Shown one piece after another: positions 7,209 through 18,196 of a stretch of 43,565 bases of DNA (position 1 is its first letter; each line of letters begins with the position of its first letter). The stretch is from positions 1,193 to 44,757 of the forward strand of contig PXRY01000045.1 of NCBI GenBank assembly GCA_003022925.1, in the 5' to 3' direction. This stretch comes from Halobacteriales archaeon QS_8_65_32. Lineage in GTDB: Archaea > Halobacteriota > Halobacteria > Halobacteriales > Halococcaceae. The notes under the pieces are model-generated. The model was not told the DNA's origin. It made no database searches and worked only from the letters and a program-made list of their open reading frames with translations. The position numbers and the translations under genes are program-made.

Positions 7209-7861
7209 GTCGATTGTGGGGCCTAGACCGACAAATACCTCCTGGAACCGCCTGTCTCCGTCGCTTTTCACTGTCACCGTGTCCGATGGTCGCCCACCTC
7301 CGACGGTTCGGGACGACGCATCTATCGATCGAAACGAAACCCGTACCGCTCCCGTGCCGAGGGCTGATGTAACATTCCGACTCTTAAAACGGTAGCATCG
7401 AACGATCGTCACGGAATTCGGTTGCTGGGGTGACCGATCGGAACGGTTGCTCCAGAACCGAACGCTTCTAATCGTCTTTACGTACCCGTCTATCCTCTCG
7501 TTCGGGCCAACTCGTCGGAAAACTCCAATCATCCACTTTCCACGAGTAGGCAGCGTAATTCATTACAAAAGACACGAGAGCAAAAAACGTCAAGATTCAG
7601 GTGTCTATCCCGCCGGCGGAGAGAAAACCTCATCGAATACCGCTGGGAGCAAGAATACCGTCGTCGTGACCACCGCGCATTCGGGCCAGGACAGGTTCTC
7701 TGCTCGTTGAGTGATCCGACGAAACGGTCGGAGCACGGTGGACATGGATCGTTCTGGGTTCTCGAGTGGTAAACCGTTGATGGTGGGAGAGGACACGTCT
7801 CAGTATTAGCCTTCTTCAAGTGTGGTAACCGTTTATTCCACTCTCAACTGTTGGAGATACG
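7209..7861. other. Gene-poor gap, lower GC than the flanks
   Basis: About 650 bases contain the acyl-CoA dehydrogenase promoter at the left end and, at the right end, GTTTATTCC (7831-7839), a TATA-like box about 28 bases before the membrane gene at 7862. The only protein candidate is a short minus-strand frame at 7605-7745. No repeat, tRNA or IS end was seen. Confidence 0.5.
7605..7745 (-). CDS. Possible small membrane-type protein (doubtful)
   Basis: A 46-residue frame starting at ATG 7745. It has a basic N-terminal part (LRPFRRITQRAENL) followed by one hydrophobic segment, PECAVVTTTVFLLPAVFDEV. An in-frame GTG at 7796 would make it 63 residues. The basic-then-hydrophobic layout resembles the tiny single-helix proteins common in haloarchaea, but I recognise no family. 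No TATA box or Shine-Dalgarno sequence decides the start. It may be chance open frame in GC-rich DNA. Confidence 0.25.
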   Translation of the reverse strand: MSTVLRPFRRITQRAENLSWPECAVVTTTVFLLPAVFDEVFSPPAG

Positions 7862-8248
7862 ATGGTTCGGCGTATCGCTGCTGCGCTGGTCGGTCTCGTC
7901 GTCGGAACCGTGTCTGCAACAGCGGTCTATCTACTGGTATACCCAAACCTCGGCGTGACCGTTCTTCTCGGGGCCGTGTACGCGCTTGCGGTCTGGCTTC
8001 TCCTCCGCCAGTGGTCGGTGTGGACGACGAGCGGCAGCCTGTGGGGCGATGCCATGGGTGGAGTACCCTTAGCCGTCTCGCTGTTCGGCGTCCAGTTCGT
8101 GCACAGTTTGTCCGACGGAGCGAGGTTGGCTATGAGTCTCCTTATCATTGGCACCGGGTTTGCGATGGCGGGGTTCGGAGTCGAATTGGCGATCGAAGCG
8201 GTCAGCCGAGAGCGTGTCGAGTCGACTTCGGGTTCGGCCGAGGGCTGA
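7862..8248 (+). CDS. Small integral membrane protein, unknown function
   Basis: A 128-residue protein with four predicted membrane helices: about residues 4-24, 29-48, 67-84 and 89-110. The loop between helices 2 and 3 carries RQWSVWTTSGSLWGD and the C-terminal tail is hydrophilic. No known motif is seen. The box GTTTATTCC at 7831-7839 is about 28 bases before the ATG, supporting a leaderless start at this position. It is convergent with the SDR gene, whose stop is only 20 bases beyond its own. Coding status is good; function cannot be assigned. Confidence 0.65.
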   Translation: MVRRIAAALVGLVVGTVSATAVYLLVYPNLGVTVLLGAVYALAVWLLLRQWSVWTTSGSLWGDAMGGVPLAVSLFGVQFVHSLSDGARLAMSLLIIGTGFAMAGFGVELAIEAVSRERVESTSGSAEG

Positions 8249-8267
8249 GTGAGTACCGCTACCGCTG

Positions 8268-8981
8268 CTACCACTCGATTACGACCTCGTCACGCCAGAA
8301 GTAGCCGCTCGGGCTTCCCGATGCGAAGCGCGCGAGCCACATCGGGATCTGTGCACCCTCGGCGACGCTTCGCGCGGCGTTTTCCCCGCTCATATCGGTT
8401 CTGACCCGCCCCGGACAGACGGAATTAACAAGCAAGTCGGGGTACTGGTGAGCCAGAACGTTCGTGGGCGCGTTCAACCCGGCTTTCGAGATTCCGTAGA
8501 GGGCATGGGACGTGTCCATGCCGCTCTCGAACTGGCCGGCACCTGAAGAAACGTTCACGATCCGGCTCCCCTTCCGCTCGGTGAGCAGGGGGAGGGCGGC
8601 GTGACTCAGCAGTGCCGGCCCGTGGAGGTTTACCCCAAAAGTTCGTTCGATGTCCGCCGGGTCGAGGTCCGCGAACCTCCCCGACGGACCGTATATACCG
8701 GCATCGTTGACGAGCACGTCGAGGCGGCCGGCCTCCTCGACGATCGCCCCAATGGCTGCCTCGATTTCCCCTTCGTTCGTGACGTCGAGTTTTAGCGGCC
8801 GCTGCTCGTCGGCCGTCACGTCTCCGGGGTCGCGTGCACCGGCGTAGACCGTCGCGCCGAGGTCGACGAGCCGCGACGCGATCTCCGCGCCGATCCCCCG
8901 GTTCGCGCCCGTGACGAGCGCGACTTGGCCGTCGAGCGAGTCCAGCAGCGACGCGTCGTCGTCGATGCCCTCGGTTCCCAT
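8268..8981 (-). CDS. Short-chain dehydrogenase/reductase (SDR)
   Basis: A 237-residue classical SDR with a Rossmann fold. It shows the cofactor loop TGANRGIG (residues 24-31), an Asp at the end of a strand (LKLDVTN), NDAG in place of the common NNAG (LDVLVNDAGIYG), the catalytic Ser in VNVSSGAG, and the active-site YGISK (Tyr and Lys). The substrate is unknown; haloarchaeal relatives are annotated generically. A GGAGG (8984-8988) lies only two bases before the ATG, closer than normal, so it may not act as a ribosome site. The C-terminus ends FWRDEVVIEW, like carbonyl-reductase-type SDRs. Confidence 0.85.
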   Translation of the reverse strand: MGTEGIDDDASLLDSLDGQVALVTGANRGIGAEIASRLVDLGATVYAGARDPGDVTADEQRPLKLDVTNEGEIEAAIGAIVEEAGRLDVLVNDAGIYGPSGRFADLDPADIERTFGVNLHGPALLSHAALPLLTERKGSRIVNVSSGAGQFESGMDTSHALYGISKAGLNAPTNVLAHQYPDLLVNSVCPGRVRTDMSGENAARSVAEGAQIPMWLARFASGSPSGYFWRDEVVIEW

Positions 8982-9160
8982 GTCCTCCCTCGGTCACGTG
9001 GGGACATAGGCTCGCCGGACGGCCCGATCATCGATGGTTTGATCGTCGACAGTCCGGTCGGTGGCTCCCCGATCGCCTCGCCTGTCGGTCGTCTCGCTCA
9101 CCGGATATACGCCGCCCTCCGGCGGGATCGATCAACCTTTAGAGGCGTGTCTGACGCGGA

Positions 9161-9167
9161 TTTATAT
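9161..9167 (+). promoter_or_regulatory. TATA box of the coiled-coil/smc operon
   Basis: TTTATAT centred about 27 bases before the ATG at 9191, the usual spacing for a leaderless haloarchaeal mRNA. A second TTTATATAT runs directly into the start codon (9184-9190), too close to serve this gene. Confidence 0.6.
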
Positions 9168-9190
9168 GGACACGGTCGTCCCGTTTATAT

Positions 9191-9556
9191 ATGACCGGCG
9201 AACGCGTCGAGCAACTCGAATCTCGCGTCAGGGAACTCGAAGCGACTCTGAGCGGTCTCACCGACGAACTCGTCGACACCAAAGACCGCCTGGAGACCAT
9301 AGAACGCGCGAGCGCTGCCGAGAACTCGGCCGGCCGGCGAAGCGACATCGTCGAGGGCGAACTCCTCGGCGAGAACGACCGGGACGCGACGGACGAACGC
9401 GAGCCGGTCGACGGCGACGGTGACAGCAATGACGGCGAGACCGCCGGAGAGCGCGGGAGCGACACGGCTACGGACGCCGGGCCCGAAGAAACGAGCAGTG
9501 ACGGAACCGAGCGCGAAAACGCCGACTCGGATTCCGACGGCATCATCGTCGCCTGA
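9191..9556 (+). CDS. Short coiled-coil protein upstream of smc (DUF7518-like)
   Basis: A 121-residue acidic protein. Residues 3-45 form a clear heptad coiled coil (RVEQLESRVRELEATLSGLT, then DELVDTKDRLETIERA). Residues 60-115 are a disordered Asp/Glu/Ser/Gly tail, and a short hydrophobic end, GIIVA, closes the protein. The same arrangement, a small coiled-coil protein just ahead of smc, is something I recall in other haloarchaea (annotated DUF7518), but its function has not been described to my knowledge. Position in the transcription unit, 62 bases ahead of smc with a strong TATA box in front, suggests it is made with SMC-ScpA. A role as an SMC accessory factor is an inference. Confidence 0.7.
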   Translation: MTGERVEQLESRVRELEATLSGLTDELVDTKDRLETIERASAAENSAGRRSDIVEGELLGENDRDATDEREPVDGDGDSNDGETAGERGSDTATDAGPEETSSDGTERENADSDSDGIIVA

Positions 9557-9618
9557 GTCGAGTCAGGCCCGACCGCCATCGTTGCCGGCGACGGATCGCA
9601 ACCCACGACGCCCACCCA

Positions 9619-12600
9619 ATGCACATCGATTCGTTGATCCTGGACGATTTCAAGAGCTTCGGTCGCCGGACCGAGATCCCTTTTTACGAGGATTTCACTA
9701 CCGTCAGCGGACCGAACGGGTCGGGCAAGTCGAACATCATCGACGGGATCCTCTTTGCGCTCGGGCTCGCGCGTGCCCGCGGCATCCGCGCCGAAAAGCT
9801 CACTGACCTCATCTACAATCCGGGCGACCACGGCGACGCGGAGACGGGAGCCCGCGAGGCGAGCGTCGAAGTGATCCTCGATAACGAGGATCGGACGCTC
9901 ACCGCAAGCGAGATCGCCGCCGCGATGGACGTCGACAGCGTGGAAGACGCCGACGAGATCCACATCAAACGCCGAGTGAAGGAGACCGATTCGAACTACT
10001 ACTCGTACTACTACCTGAACGGCCGGTCGGTCAACCTCTCGGACATTCAGGACCTACTGGAGACCGCCGGCGTCACGCCCGAGGGATACAACGTCGTAAT
10101 GCAAGGCGACGTGACGGGCATCATCAACATGACGCCCGCCCAGCGCCGGACGATCATCGACGAGATCGCCGGCGTCGCCGCCTTCGACGCGAAAAAGGAA
10201 GACGCCTTTTCGGAACTCGATACCGTTACCGAGCGCGTCGAGGAGGCCGCGCTCCGCATCGATGAAAAAGAGAGTCGCCTCGAACAGCTCGCCGACGAGC
10301 GCGAGACTGCCCTCGAATATCAGGGCCTCAAGAACGAAAAGGCCGAATACGAGGGCTACCGGAAAGCCGCCGAACTCGAAGGCAAGCGCGACGACCTCGC
10401 CGACGTCGAGGCGACCATCGAAGACGTCGAAGGGAACTTAGAGGAGCGCCGACGGACGCTCGACGAGCGCCAGGGGAAGGTCACGCGCCTCGAAGAAGAC
10501 CTGGCGGACGTCAACGCGGAGATCGAACGCACCGGTGAGGACGAACAGCTTGCGATCAAGGGCGAGATCGAGGAGATCAAAGGCGAGATCGCTCGGCTCG
10601 AAGACGCGACAGAGAGCGCCCGCGAGCGTGCGGACGACGCAGAGAGCAAACGCCGCCAGGCGTTCGTCGAACTCGATCGCAAACAGGAGACCGCAGAGGA
10701 CTTAGCGACCCGCGTGCGCGAGACGAAAGTCGAGAAGGCCTCGCTCAAAGGCGAGATCGAGAACTTGGAGGACGAGTTAGAGGAGGTCGAAGCCGAGATC
10801 GAAGCCGTCGATTCCGAATACGAGCAGACGCGCGACGCCTTAGCCGAAAAGCGTGAGACGCGCTCGGACCTGAAGGATGAAAAGGCAGAACGCCAGCGCG
10901 AGCAGGACCGCCTGTTAGACACCGTGCGGCGGCGCTCGACCGAAGAAGAGGAGCTCGAAGCCGAGATCGAAGCCGCCGAAGAGCGAGTGCCGGAGCTCCG
11001 AGCCGAGCGCGAGGACGTTGCCGACGAACTCGAACGGGCCCGTGAGAACGAGGCGCGCATCGACGAGGTGGTTTCGGACCTCCAGGCGGAACGGAACGAG
11101 CTGCGCGACGAACTCGATGACACAGAGGAGACGCTGCGGGCGGCTCAGAACGAATACGCCGACCTCGAAGCGAAGACCGATTCGGACGGCTCGTCGTACA
11201 GCCGGGCGGTCTCGACGATTCTCCGAAGCGACGAGCCGGGCGTTCACGGCACCGTTGCCCAGTTGGGTAGCGTCACCGGCGAGTACGCGACCGCCTGTGA
11301 GACCGCCGCCGGCGGCCGGCTCGCGAACGTCGTCGTCGAGGACGACGGCGTCGGCGAACGGTGTATCGAGTACCTCAAATCACGGAACGCCGGTCGGGCG
11401 ACCTTCCTCCCGATCACCGAGATGGACAACCGATCGCGCCCCCGACTGCCCGACCGCGAGGGCGTGATCGACTTCGCCTATAATCTCGTCGAGTTCGACC
11501 GGCGGTACGAGGGGATCTTCTCGTATGTACTCGGCTCGACGGTCGTCGTCGAGGACATGGCGACGGCGCGCTCGCTGATGGGCGACTTCCGATTGGTGAC
11601 CGTAGACGGCGATCTCGTCGAGCGCAGCGGCGCGATGACCGGCGGATCGTCGAGCGGTTCGCGGTACTCCTTTACATCGAGTTCCGGCCGCCTCCAAGAG
11701 GTCGCCGACCGGATCTCCGAGTTGGAAGAACGGCGGCGATCGCTCGACGAGGACGTAGGCGAGACCGAGCGCCGCCTCGATTCTGCCCGTGACCGGCGGG
11801 CCGACGCAAAGGAGACGGTCACGTCGCTCGAAAACGACGCCGAACGCAAGGAGGCAGCGATCGAAGCGGCTGAAACGGAGGTTACGGAGCTCGAAGGCGA
11901 CCTCGCGGACCTCCGGGAGGAGCGCGCGGCGGTCGACGAGCGGATGAACGAGATCGAAGCCGACATCGCCGCGGACGACGAGCGGATCGCGACAATCGAC
12001 GAGGCGATCGCCGAGTTGAAATCCGACCTCGCCGAATCGGATATCCCCGACCTCACCGCAAAAGCCGAGCAGTTGCGCGAGGAAATCACGGAGCGCACTG
12101 AGCGGATGGACGACTTAGACGGGAAACTCAACGAGTACCAACTCGAAAAACAGTACGCCGACGAGGCGATCGAAGGCCTCCACGACGACGTCGAAAGCGC
12201 TCAAAATCGAAAAGCGAAGGCCGAAGAGCGGATCGAGGAACTGGAAGGGACGATCGACGAACAGCAGGCGCTGCTCGCCGAGAAACGCGAGGCGATCGCC
12301 GACTTGGAAGCAGAACTCGCCGACCTCAAGGCGGAGCGAGGGGCCCTCCAGGGCGACCTCCGTGAGGCACGGGCGGCCCGCGACGAGGCCAAAGAGGCGG
12401 CAACGACGGTAGAAAACCGTCTCGAAGACCGTCGTGAGAAACGTAACCGCCTCGAATGGGAGGTAGACGCCCTCGCCGAAGAGGTCGGCGAGTACGACAG
12501 CGAGGAGATCCCCGGCCACGACGAGGTAACCTCACGGATCGCGGAGCTCGAAGAGGAGATGAGTTCCCTGGAGCCGGTCAACATGCTCGCGATCGAGGAG

Positions 12601-13203
12601 TACGACACGGTCGAAGCCGACCTCGACGACCTTCAGGAGAAGAAGGACACCCTGGAAAACGAACGCGGGGCGATTACCGATCGGATCGACTCCTACGAGC
12701 AACGGAAACGCGAGACCTTTCTCGACTCGTTCGAAGCGATCGATTCGCACTTCCGGGAGATCTTCGAGCGCCTGTCGGCGGGCACCGGCGAACTCCACCT
12801 GGAGAACGAGAGTGATCCCTTCGACGGCGGGCTGACGATGAAAGCCGAACCCGGTGACAAACCGATTCAACGTCTCGACGCGATGAGCGGCGGGGAGAAA
12901 TCGCTCACGGCGCTTGCATTTATCTTTGCGCTCCAGCGACACAATCCCGCTCCTTTCTACGCGCTCGACGAGATCGACGCCTTCCTCGACGCGGCGAACG
13001 CCGAACGCGTCGGCGAACTCGTCGACGAACTCGCGAGCGAGGCCCAATTCGTCGTCGTCACCCACCGCGCGGCGATGTTAGAACGCTCCGAGCGGGCGAT
13101 CGGCGTCACGATGGGCGAGAACAATGTCTCGGCGGTGACCGGTATCGACCTCGCCGGGTCGCGCGAGCGAGAGGGTGAGGGGGAAGTGCCCGCCGATGAC
13201 TGA
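9619..13203 (+). CDS. smc: Chromosome segregation ATPase SMC
   Basis: A full-length 1194-residue SMC protein, the ATPase that dimerises and compacts or loops chromosomal DNA together with the kleisin ScpA. The Walker A is GPNGSGKS (31-38). The two long coiled-coil arms, Glu/Arg/Lys/Ala-rich, run about 170-520 and 690-1020. The hinge is at about 530-690 and begins GVHGTVAQLG (from 541), with the glycine-rich GAMTGGSSSGSR near its end. The ABC signature MSGGEKSLTALAF starts at 1089 and Walker B YALDEIDAFLD at 1114. There are no frameshifts. It shares its last 8 bases with the scpA start (ATGACTGA), so the two proteins are probably translationally coupled. Confidence 0.98.
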   Translation: MHIDSLILDDFKSFGRRTEIPFYEDFTTVSGPNGSGKSNIIDGILFALGLARARGIRAEKLTDLIYNPGDHGDAETGAREASVEVILDNEDRTLTASEIAAAMDVDSVEDADEIHIKRRVKETDSNYYSYYYLNGRSVNLSDIQDLLETAGVTPEGYNVVMQGDVTGIINMTPAQRRTIIDEIAGVAAFDAKKEDAFSELDTVTERVEEAALRIDEKESRLEQLADERETALEYQGLKNEKAEYEGYRKAAELEGKRDDLADVEATIEDVEGNLEERRRTLDERQGKVTRLEEDLADVNAEIERTGEDEQLAIKGEIEEIKGEIARLEDATESARERADDAESKRRQAFVELDRKQETAEDLATRVRETKVEKASLKGEIENLEDELEEVEAEIEAVDSEYEQTRDALAEKRETRSDLKDEKAERQREQDRLLDTVRRRSTEEEELEAEIEAAEERVPELRAEREDVADELERARENEARIDEVVSDLQAERNELRDELDDTEETLRAAQNEYADLEAKTDSDGSSYSRAVSTILRSDEPGVHGTVAQLGSVTGEYATACETAAGGRLANVVVEDDGVGERCIEYLKSRNAGRATFLPITEMDNRSRPRLPDREGVIDFAYNLVEFDRRYEGIFSYVLGSTVVVEDMATARSLMGDFRLVTVDGDLVERSGAMTGGSSSGSRYSFTSSSGRLQEVADRISELEERRRSLDEDVGETERRLDSARDRRADAKETVTSLENDAERKEAAIEAAETEVTELEGDLADLREERAAVDERMNEIEADIAADDERIATIDEAIAELKSDLAESDIPDLTAKAEQLREEITERTERMDDLDGKLNEYQLEKQYADEAIEGLHDDVESAQNRKAKAEERIEELEGTIDEQQALLAEKREAIADLEAELADLKAERGALQGDLREARAARDEAKEAATTVENRLEDRREKRNRLEWEVDALAEEVGEYDSEEIPGHDEVTSRIAELEEEMSSLEPVNMLAIEEYDTVEADLDDLQEKKDTLENERGAITDRIDSYEQRKRETFLDSFEAIDSHFREIFERLSAGTGELHLENESDPFDGGLTMKAEPGDKPIQRLDAMSGGEKSLTALAFIFALQRHNPAPFYALDEIDAFLDAANAERVGELVDELASEAQFVVVTHRAAMLERSERAIGVTMGENNVSAVTGIDLAGSREREGEGEVPADD

Positions 13204-14119
13204 GGAACCGGGTGCGGACGACCGGTGGGAGCCGGCGGGTAACGAAGACATCGACGGTATCGGCGACGTCGCCGACGCCGGGAACGCTGCGGACGGAGAG
13301 GAAACGGTCGACGCCGAGGAGGTCGAAGAGGTCGAGCCGGTCGAATTGCTCGTTCAACTGGCCGAGCGGGGCGAGATCGAACCGTGGGACATCGACGTCG
13401 TCTCGGTGACCGACGCCTATCTCGCCCACCTGGACGCTGGCGATCTCAGGACCTCCGGCCGGGCGCTTTTCTATGCGAGCGTTCTCCTGCGGATGAAAAG
13501 CGACGCGATCATCGAGGCCGACGACGCGGAGGAGGCAGAGCCCGAACACGACCCGTTCGGCGCGTGGGACGGGTCCAATGGGGTTCCGGCGGAAGGGTCG
13601 GCCCCCGACCCGATCGACGCACTCGAACGCGAGATGGACCGCCGGCTCGACCGCAAGCGTGCTCGGGGCACCCCCGAAACTCTAGAGGAGTTAGTGCGGG
13701 AGTTGCGCGACGCCGAACGCCGGCGCATCTGGAAGCCCGCGCGAACCTACGATACGACCGACTCGCCGCGTGGCTTTTCGCGGGGGACCCAGACGCTCGA
13801 CTACCGTTCGGGCGACGACCTCCGCATCGACGACGAACCGACCGCCGCCGACGTTACCGGCACCGCCCACGCCGAGGACATCGAGGAGATCATCGCCGAC
13901 GTCGAGCGCGCGCTCTACGAACGATACGAGGCCGGCCGCGAGAAGGTGCTCTACGCGGAGATCGAGACCGCCGGTGGGTCTCGCGTTCAGACCTTCTTAG
14001 GACTGCTCTTCCTCTCGCATCGCGGACAGGTACGCCTCGATCAGGACGAACTGTTCGGCGACCTATGGATCGAGCGGCCGGCGACGGCCGCGAGTCCCGA
14101 AGAGGCACTCGCCGACTGA
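13196..14119 (+). CDS. scpA: Kleisin ScpA, SMC partner
   Basis: A 307-residue kleisin that bridges the two SMC heads. The ScpA core is plain: PVELLVQLAERGEIEPWDID, then VTDAYLAHLDAGDLRTSGRA, then LFYASVLLRMKSDAII. The winged-helix C-terminus contains VLYAEIETAGGSRVQTFLGL and ends LSHRGQVRLDQDELFGDLW. An acidic linker with proline separates the two. The N-terminal 40 residues are an acidic extension (EEVEEVEPVE) absent from bacterial ScpA. ATG 13196 overlaps the smc stop by 8 bases; an upstream in-frame start at 13175 would add only basic residues and is less likely. No ScpB is encoded nearby, as is usual in haloarchaea. Confidence 0.95.
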   Translation: MTEEPGADDRWEPAGNEDIDGIGDVADAGNAADGEETVDAEEVEEVEPVELLVQLAERGEIEPWDIDVVSVTDAYLAHLDAGDLRTSGRALFYASVLLRMKSDAIIEADDAEEAEPEHDPFGAWDGSNGVPAEGSAPDPIDALEREMDRRLDRKRARGTPETLEELVRELRDAERRRIWKPARTYDTTDSPRGFSRGTQTLDYRSGDDLRIDDEPTAADVTGTAHAEDIEEIIADVERALYERYEAGREKVLYAEIETAGGSRVQTFLGLLFLSHRGQVRLDQDELFGDLWIERPATAASPEEALAD

Positions 14120-14249
14120 TCGCCGATCGGCTTCCGGCTTGCTCGGAGCCGAACTCGACTTCGATTTCGACCTCAACTAGGACTCGAACTCCGGCTCCGA
14201 CCCCGGGACCCCGATCGCGATGTAGCTCCGGACCGGTACCGGTTCCGGC

Positions 14250-14483
14250 TCAGGAGTGCTCGCGCAACTGCATGTCGTCGGTAATGCGTTCGACCTCGGT
14301 GCTGACGAGGGTGTAGGTCCCGTCCCCTTCGTTCCCGAACATCGACTTGACGCCTTCGAGCAGGCCCTCGTCGGCATCGATGTACGCCGTGCCGTGTTCG
14401 ACTCGATCGACCGTTTCGACCGTCTCGCCGTTCGTGTCCACGACGGTCTTTCCTTCGTCGCCTTCGGTGAGCGTCCATGACAT
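14250..14483 (-). CDS. PRC-barrel-like small protein
   Basis: A 77-residue protein. GKTVVDTNGETVETVDRVEH followed by GTAYIDADEGL has the strand pattern of a PRC-barrel domain, a small beta-barrel that in archaea occurs alone or in RNA-processing and cell-division proteins. The sequence continues with VKSMFGNEGDGTYTLVSTEVERITDD. Haloarchaea carry several such stand-alone proteins of unknown role. The start is ATG 14483, chosen because upstream codons give basic, Ser-rich sequence. It is convergent with scpA and does not belong to its operon. The barrel assignment is by pattern and moderately sure. Confidence 0.7.
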   Translation of the reverse strand: MSWTLTEGDEGKTVVDTNGETVETVDRVEHGTAYIDADEGLLEGVKSMFGNEGDGTYTLVSTEVERITDDMQLREHS

Positions 14484-14926
14484 ATCCCGGTTCGGGATCC
14501 GGACGACAAATGACCACGGGGCGCTCGTGCCGGTCGTGTTCGACCGACGGCTTCGGGGAGGAAGGCTGTCGAAATCGTTTCGTGACGAGCGTGGGACTCT
14601 CGGAGTCCTATGGACCATGCGAGCGGGCTTCGCCCGCGAGCAGATGTGAAAAAAACGCTTCGCGTCTTTGCTGCAAGCGGGAAAATCTTCGATTTCCCGC
14701 AATGACAGACGAGCGAAGCTCTTCTGGACCACTCTGCTGCGATCGTGCTCGCGGATGCTGGTTTCCCCTCGTCGCTTAGTCAGGCAGAAGACGTGCGTTC
14801 CACCGGGGCGAGCGGTTCCGTCACGAGCGCGAACGAAGTTGTTCGAAACGGCAAAGCCGTTTCGTGATGACGAGAAAGCTTCGCTCTCTCGAACCACGAG
14901 CGACGACGCCGCGAAGGGGGTGCGTC
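14484..14926. other. Noncoding gap dense in hairpins
   Basis: No gene is supported. At least four short inverted repeats follow one another: GCGGGC/GCCCGC (14623-14637, loop TTC), GCGGGAAAATC against GATTTCCCGC (about 14678-14701), GAAACGGC/GCCGTTTC (about 14847-14865, loop AAA), and an imperfect GAGAAAGCTTCGCTCTCTC (about 14873-14891). The gap lies between the divergent ends of katG (its stop side) and the PRC protein (its start side). Confidence 0.5.
14611..14644. repeat. Intergenic hairpin repeat, copy 2
   Basis: GGACCATGCGAGCGGGC, loop TTC, GCCCGCGAGCAGA. Outside the loop it matches the unit at 1569-1604 at all but one base, 13 kb away, and is followed by a T-poor, A-rich stretch (GTGAAAAAAACG). 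Confidence 0.55.
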
Positions 14927-17296
<2,370 letters not shown>

Positions 17297-17434
17297 TTAC
17301 AGGGCGGATCAGCATAAATCGGGCGATCCCCTCCCGGCTACCCCCTGCCGGGTTCCGACGAAGCGAACCGATTCGTCGTTCGATACCCGGCTGTGTCGAC
17401 CGTATCGGTCGCGTCAGTCGTATCGGTCACCGGG

Positions 17435-17977
17435 TCAGTCGGCGGTTCGGTGGACCAGGGCGATCACACAGACGGCAAGCGCCGGCGGCAGGATGCCGGC
17501 GAGCGCGGGCAGCCCGTAGAGGACCTCGACCACTGGCGCGAGGAGTCCCGTCGGGGCGGCCTGCTGTTCGGACGGGACCGAGATCACGAGCCCGACGTAC
17601 AACGAAGCGAGAAGGCAGTAGCCCGCGAGCGCGAGCGCGGCGTCGTAGCCCCGGGTCGCGTGCGCCCGGCGGTGACGACGGGCGACGAGGAGCACCGGCG
17701 CGCACAGCGGCGCAACGACGAACAGCCCAGTGACGATGAAAAACGCCCGCGAAACAGTGAGGCTTCCGCCGGGCCCGCCGGTCGTCGCGGCGATGAGCAC
17801 CACGAGCGCGAGCACGAACAACAGCGCAACGACGCCGGCGACGAGCCCGCCGGCCACGGCGTAGGACTTAAACAGCCACGAGTCGCTCCGTCGGACGGCG
17901 TAGGGAAACGCGCTCACCAGCCCGGAGTACGTCCGCTCGTCCTCCGGCTCCCCGCCTTCGGCCGTCGCTTCCGACAT
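17435..17977 (-). CDS. Integral membrane protein, haloarchaeal, unknown function
   Basis: A 180-residue protein with an acidic cytoplasmic N-terminus (MSEATAEGGEPEDERTYSG), a segment FPYAVRRSDSWLFKSY that looks like an amphipathic lead-in, and four predicted membrane helices (about 41-66, 81-102, 117-135 and 147-173). No enzyme motif is visible. It resembles haloarchaeal DUF membrane proteins, but I cannot fix the family number. A TTAAT box at 18001-18005 lies about 26 bases before the ATG, supporting a leaderless start. It is divergent from pgi across a 219-base gap. Confidence 0.7.
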   Translation of the reverse strand: MSEATAEGGEPEDERTYSGLVSAFPYAVRRSDSWLFKSYAVAGGLVAGVVALLFVLALVVLIAATTGGPGGSLTVSRAFFIVTGLFVVAPLCAPVLLVARRHRRAHATRGYDAALALAGYCLLASLYVGLVISVPSEQQAAPTGLLAPVVEVLYGLPALAGILPPALAVCVIALVHRTAD

Positions 17978-18196
17978 GCTTGTGGTTCGGTCGGCGACCG
18001 ATTAAGCCCCGTGATCGACCGTCGCGACCGGCGAACCCGGCGAGCCCTCGGCCTGCGGCGGCTGAGCGTCGCTAACGGAAGCGAAACCGGAGAACCGAGA
18101 CCGCGAGTCGAGCGCGATCGGTCGAACGCACGCGACCGACGCCGATCGGGGGACGACGGACAGGGGTGTTTAGTAAGCCGGCGACGAGGTGAGTGT

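Noticed and set aside
7209..7532. A 108-residue N-terminal extension of acyl-CoA dehydrogenase
   Set aside because: Composition is Arg/Ser-rich, it precedes the family start MDLLDE, and the promoter box sits just before ATG 7208.
10356..13065. Long minus-strand frames opposite smc, very rich in Ser or in Glu/Val
   Set aside because: They mirror the Glu/Arg/Ala codons of the coiled coil; no start signals and no family likeness.
17393..18196. Upstream extension of the pgi frame giving 268 extra residues
   Set aside because: Basic low-complexity peptide, lies over the opposite-strand membrane gene, and a strong Shine-Dalgarno marks ATG 18197.
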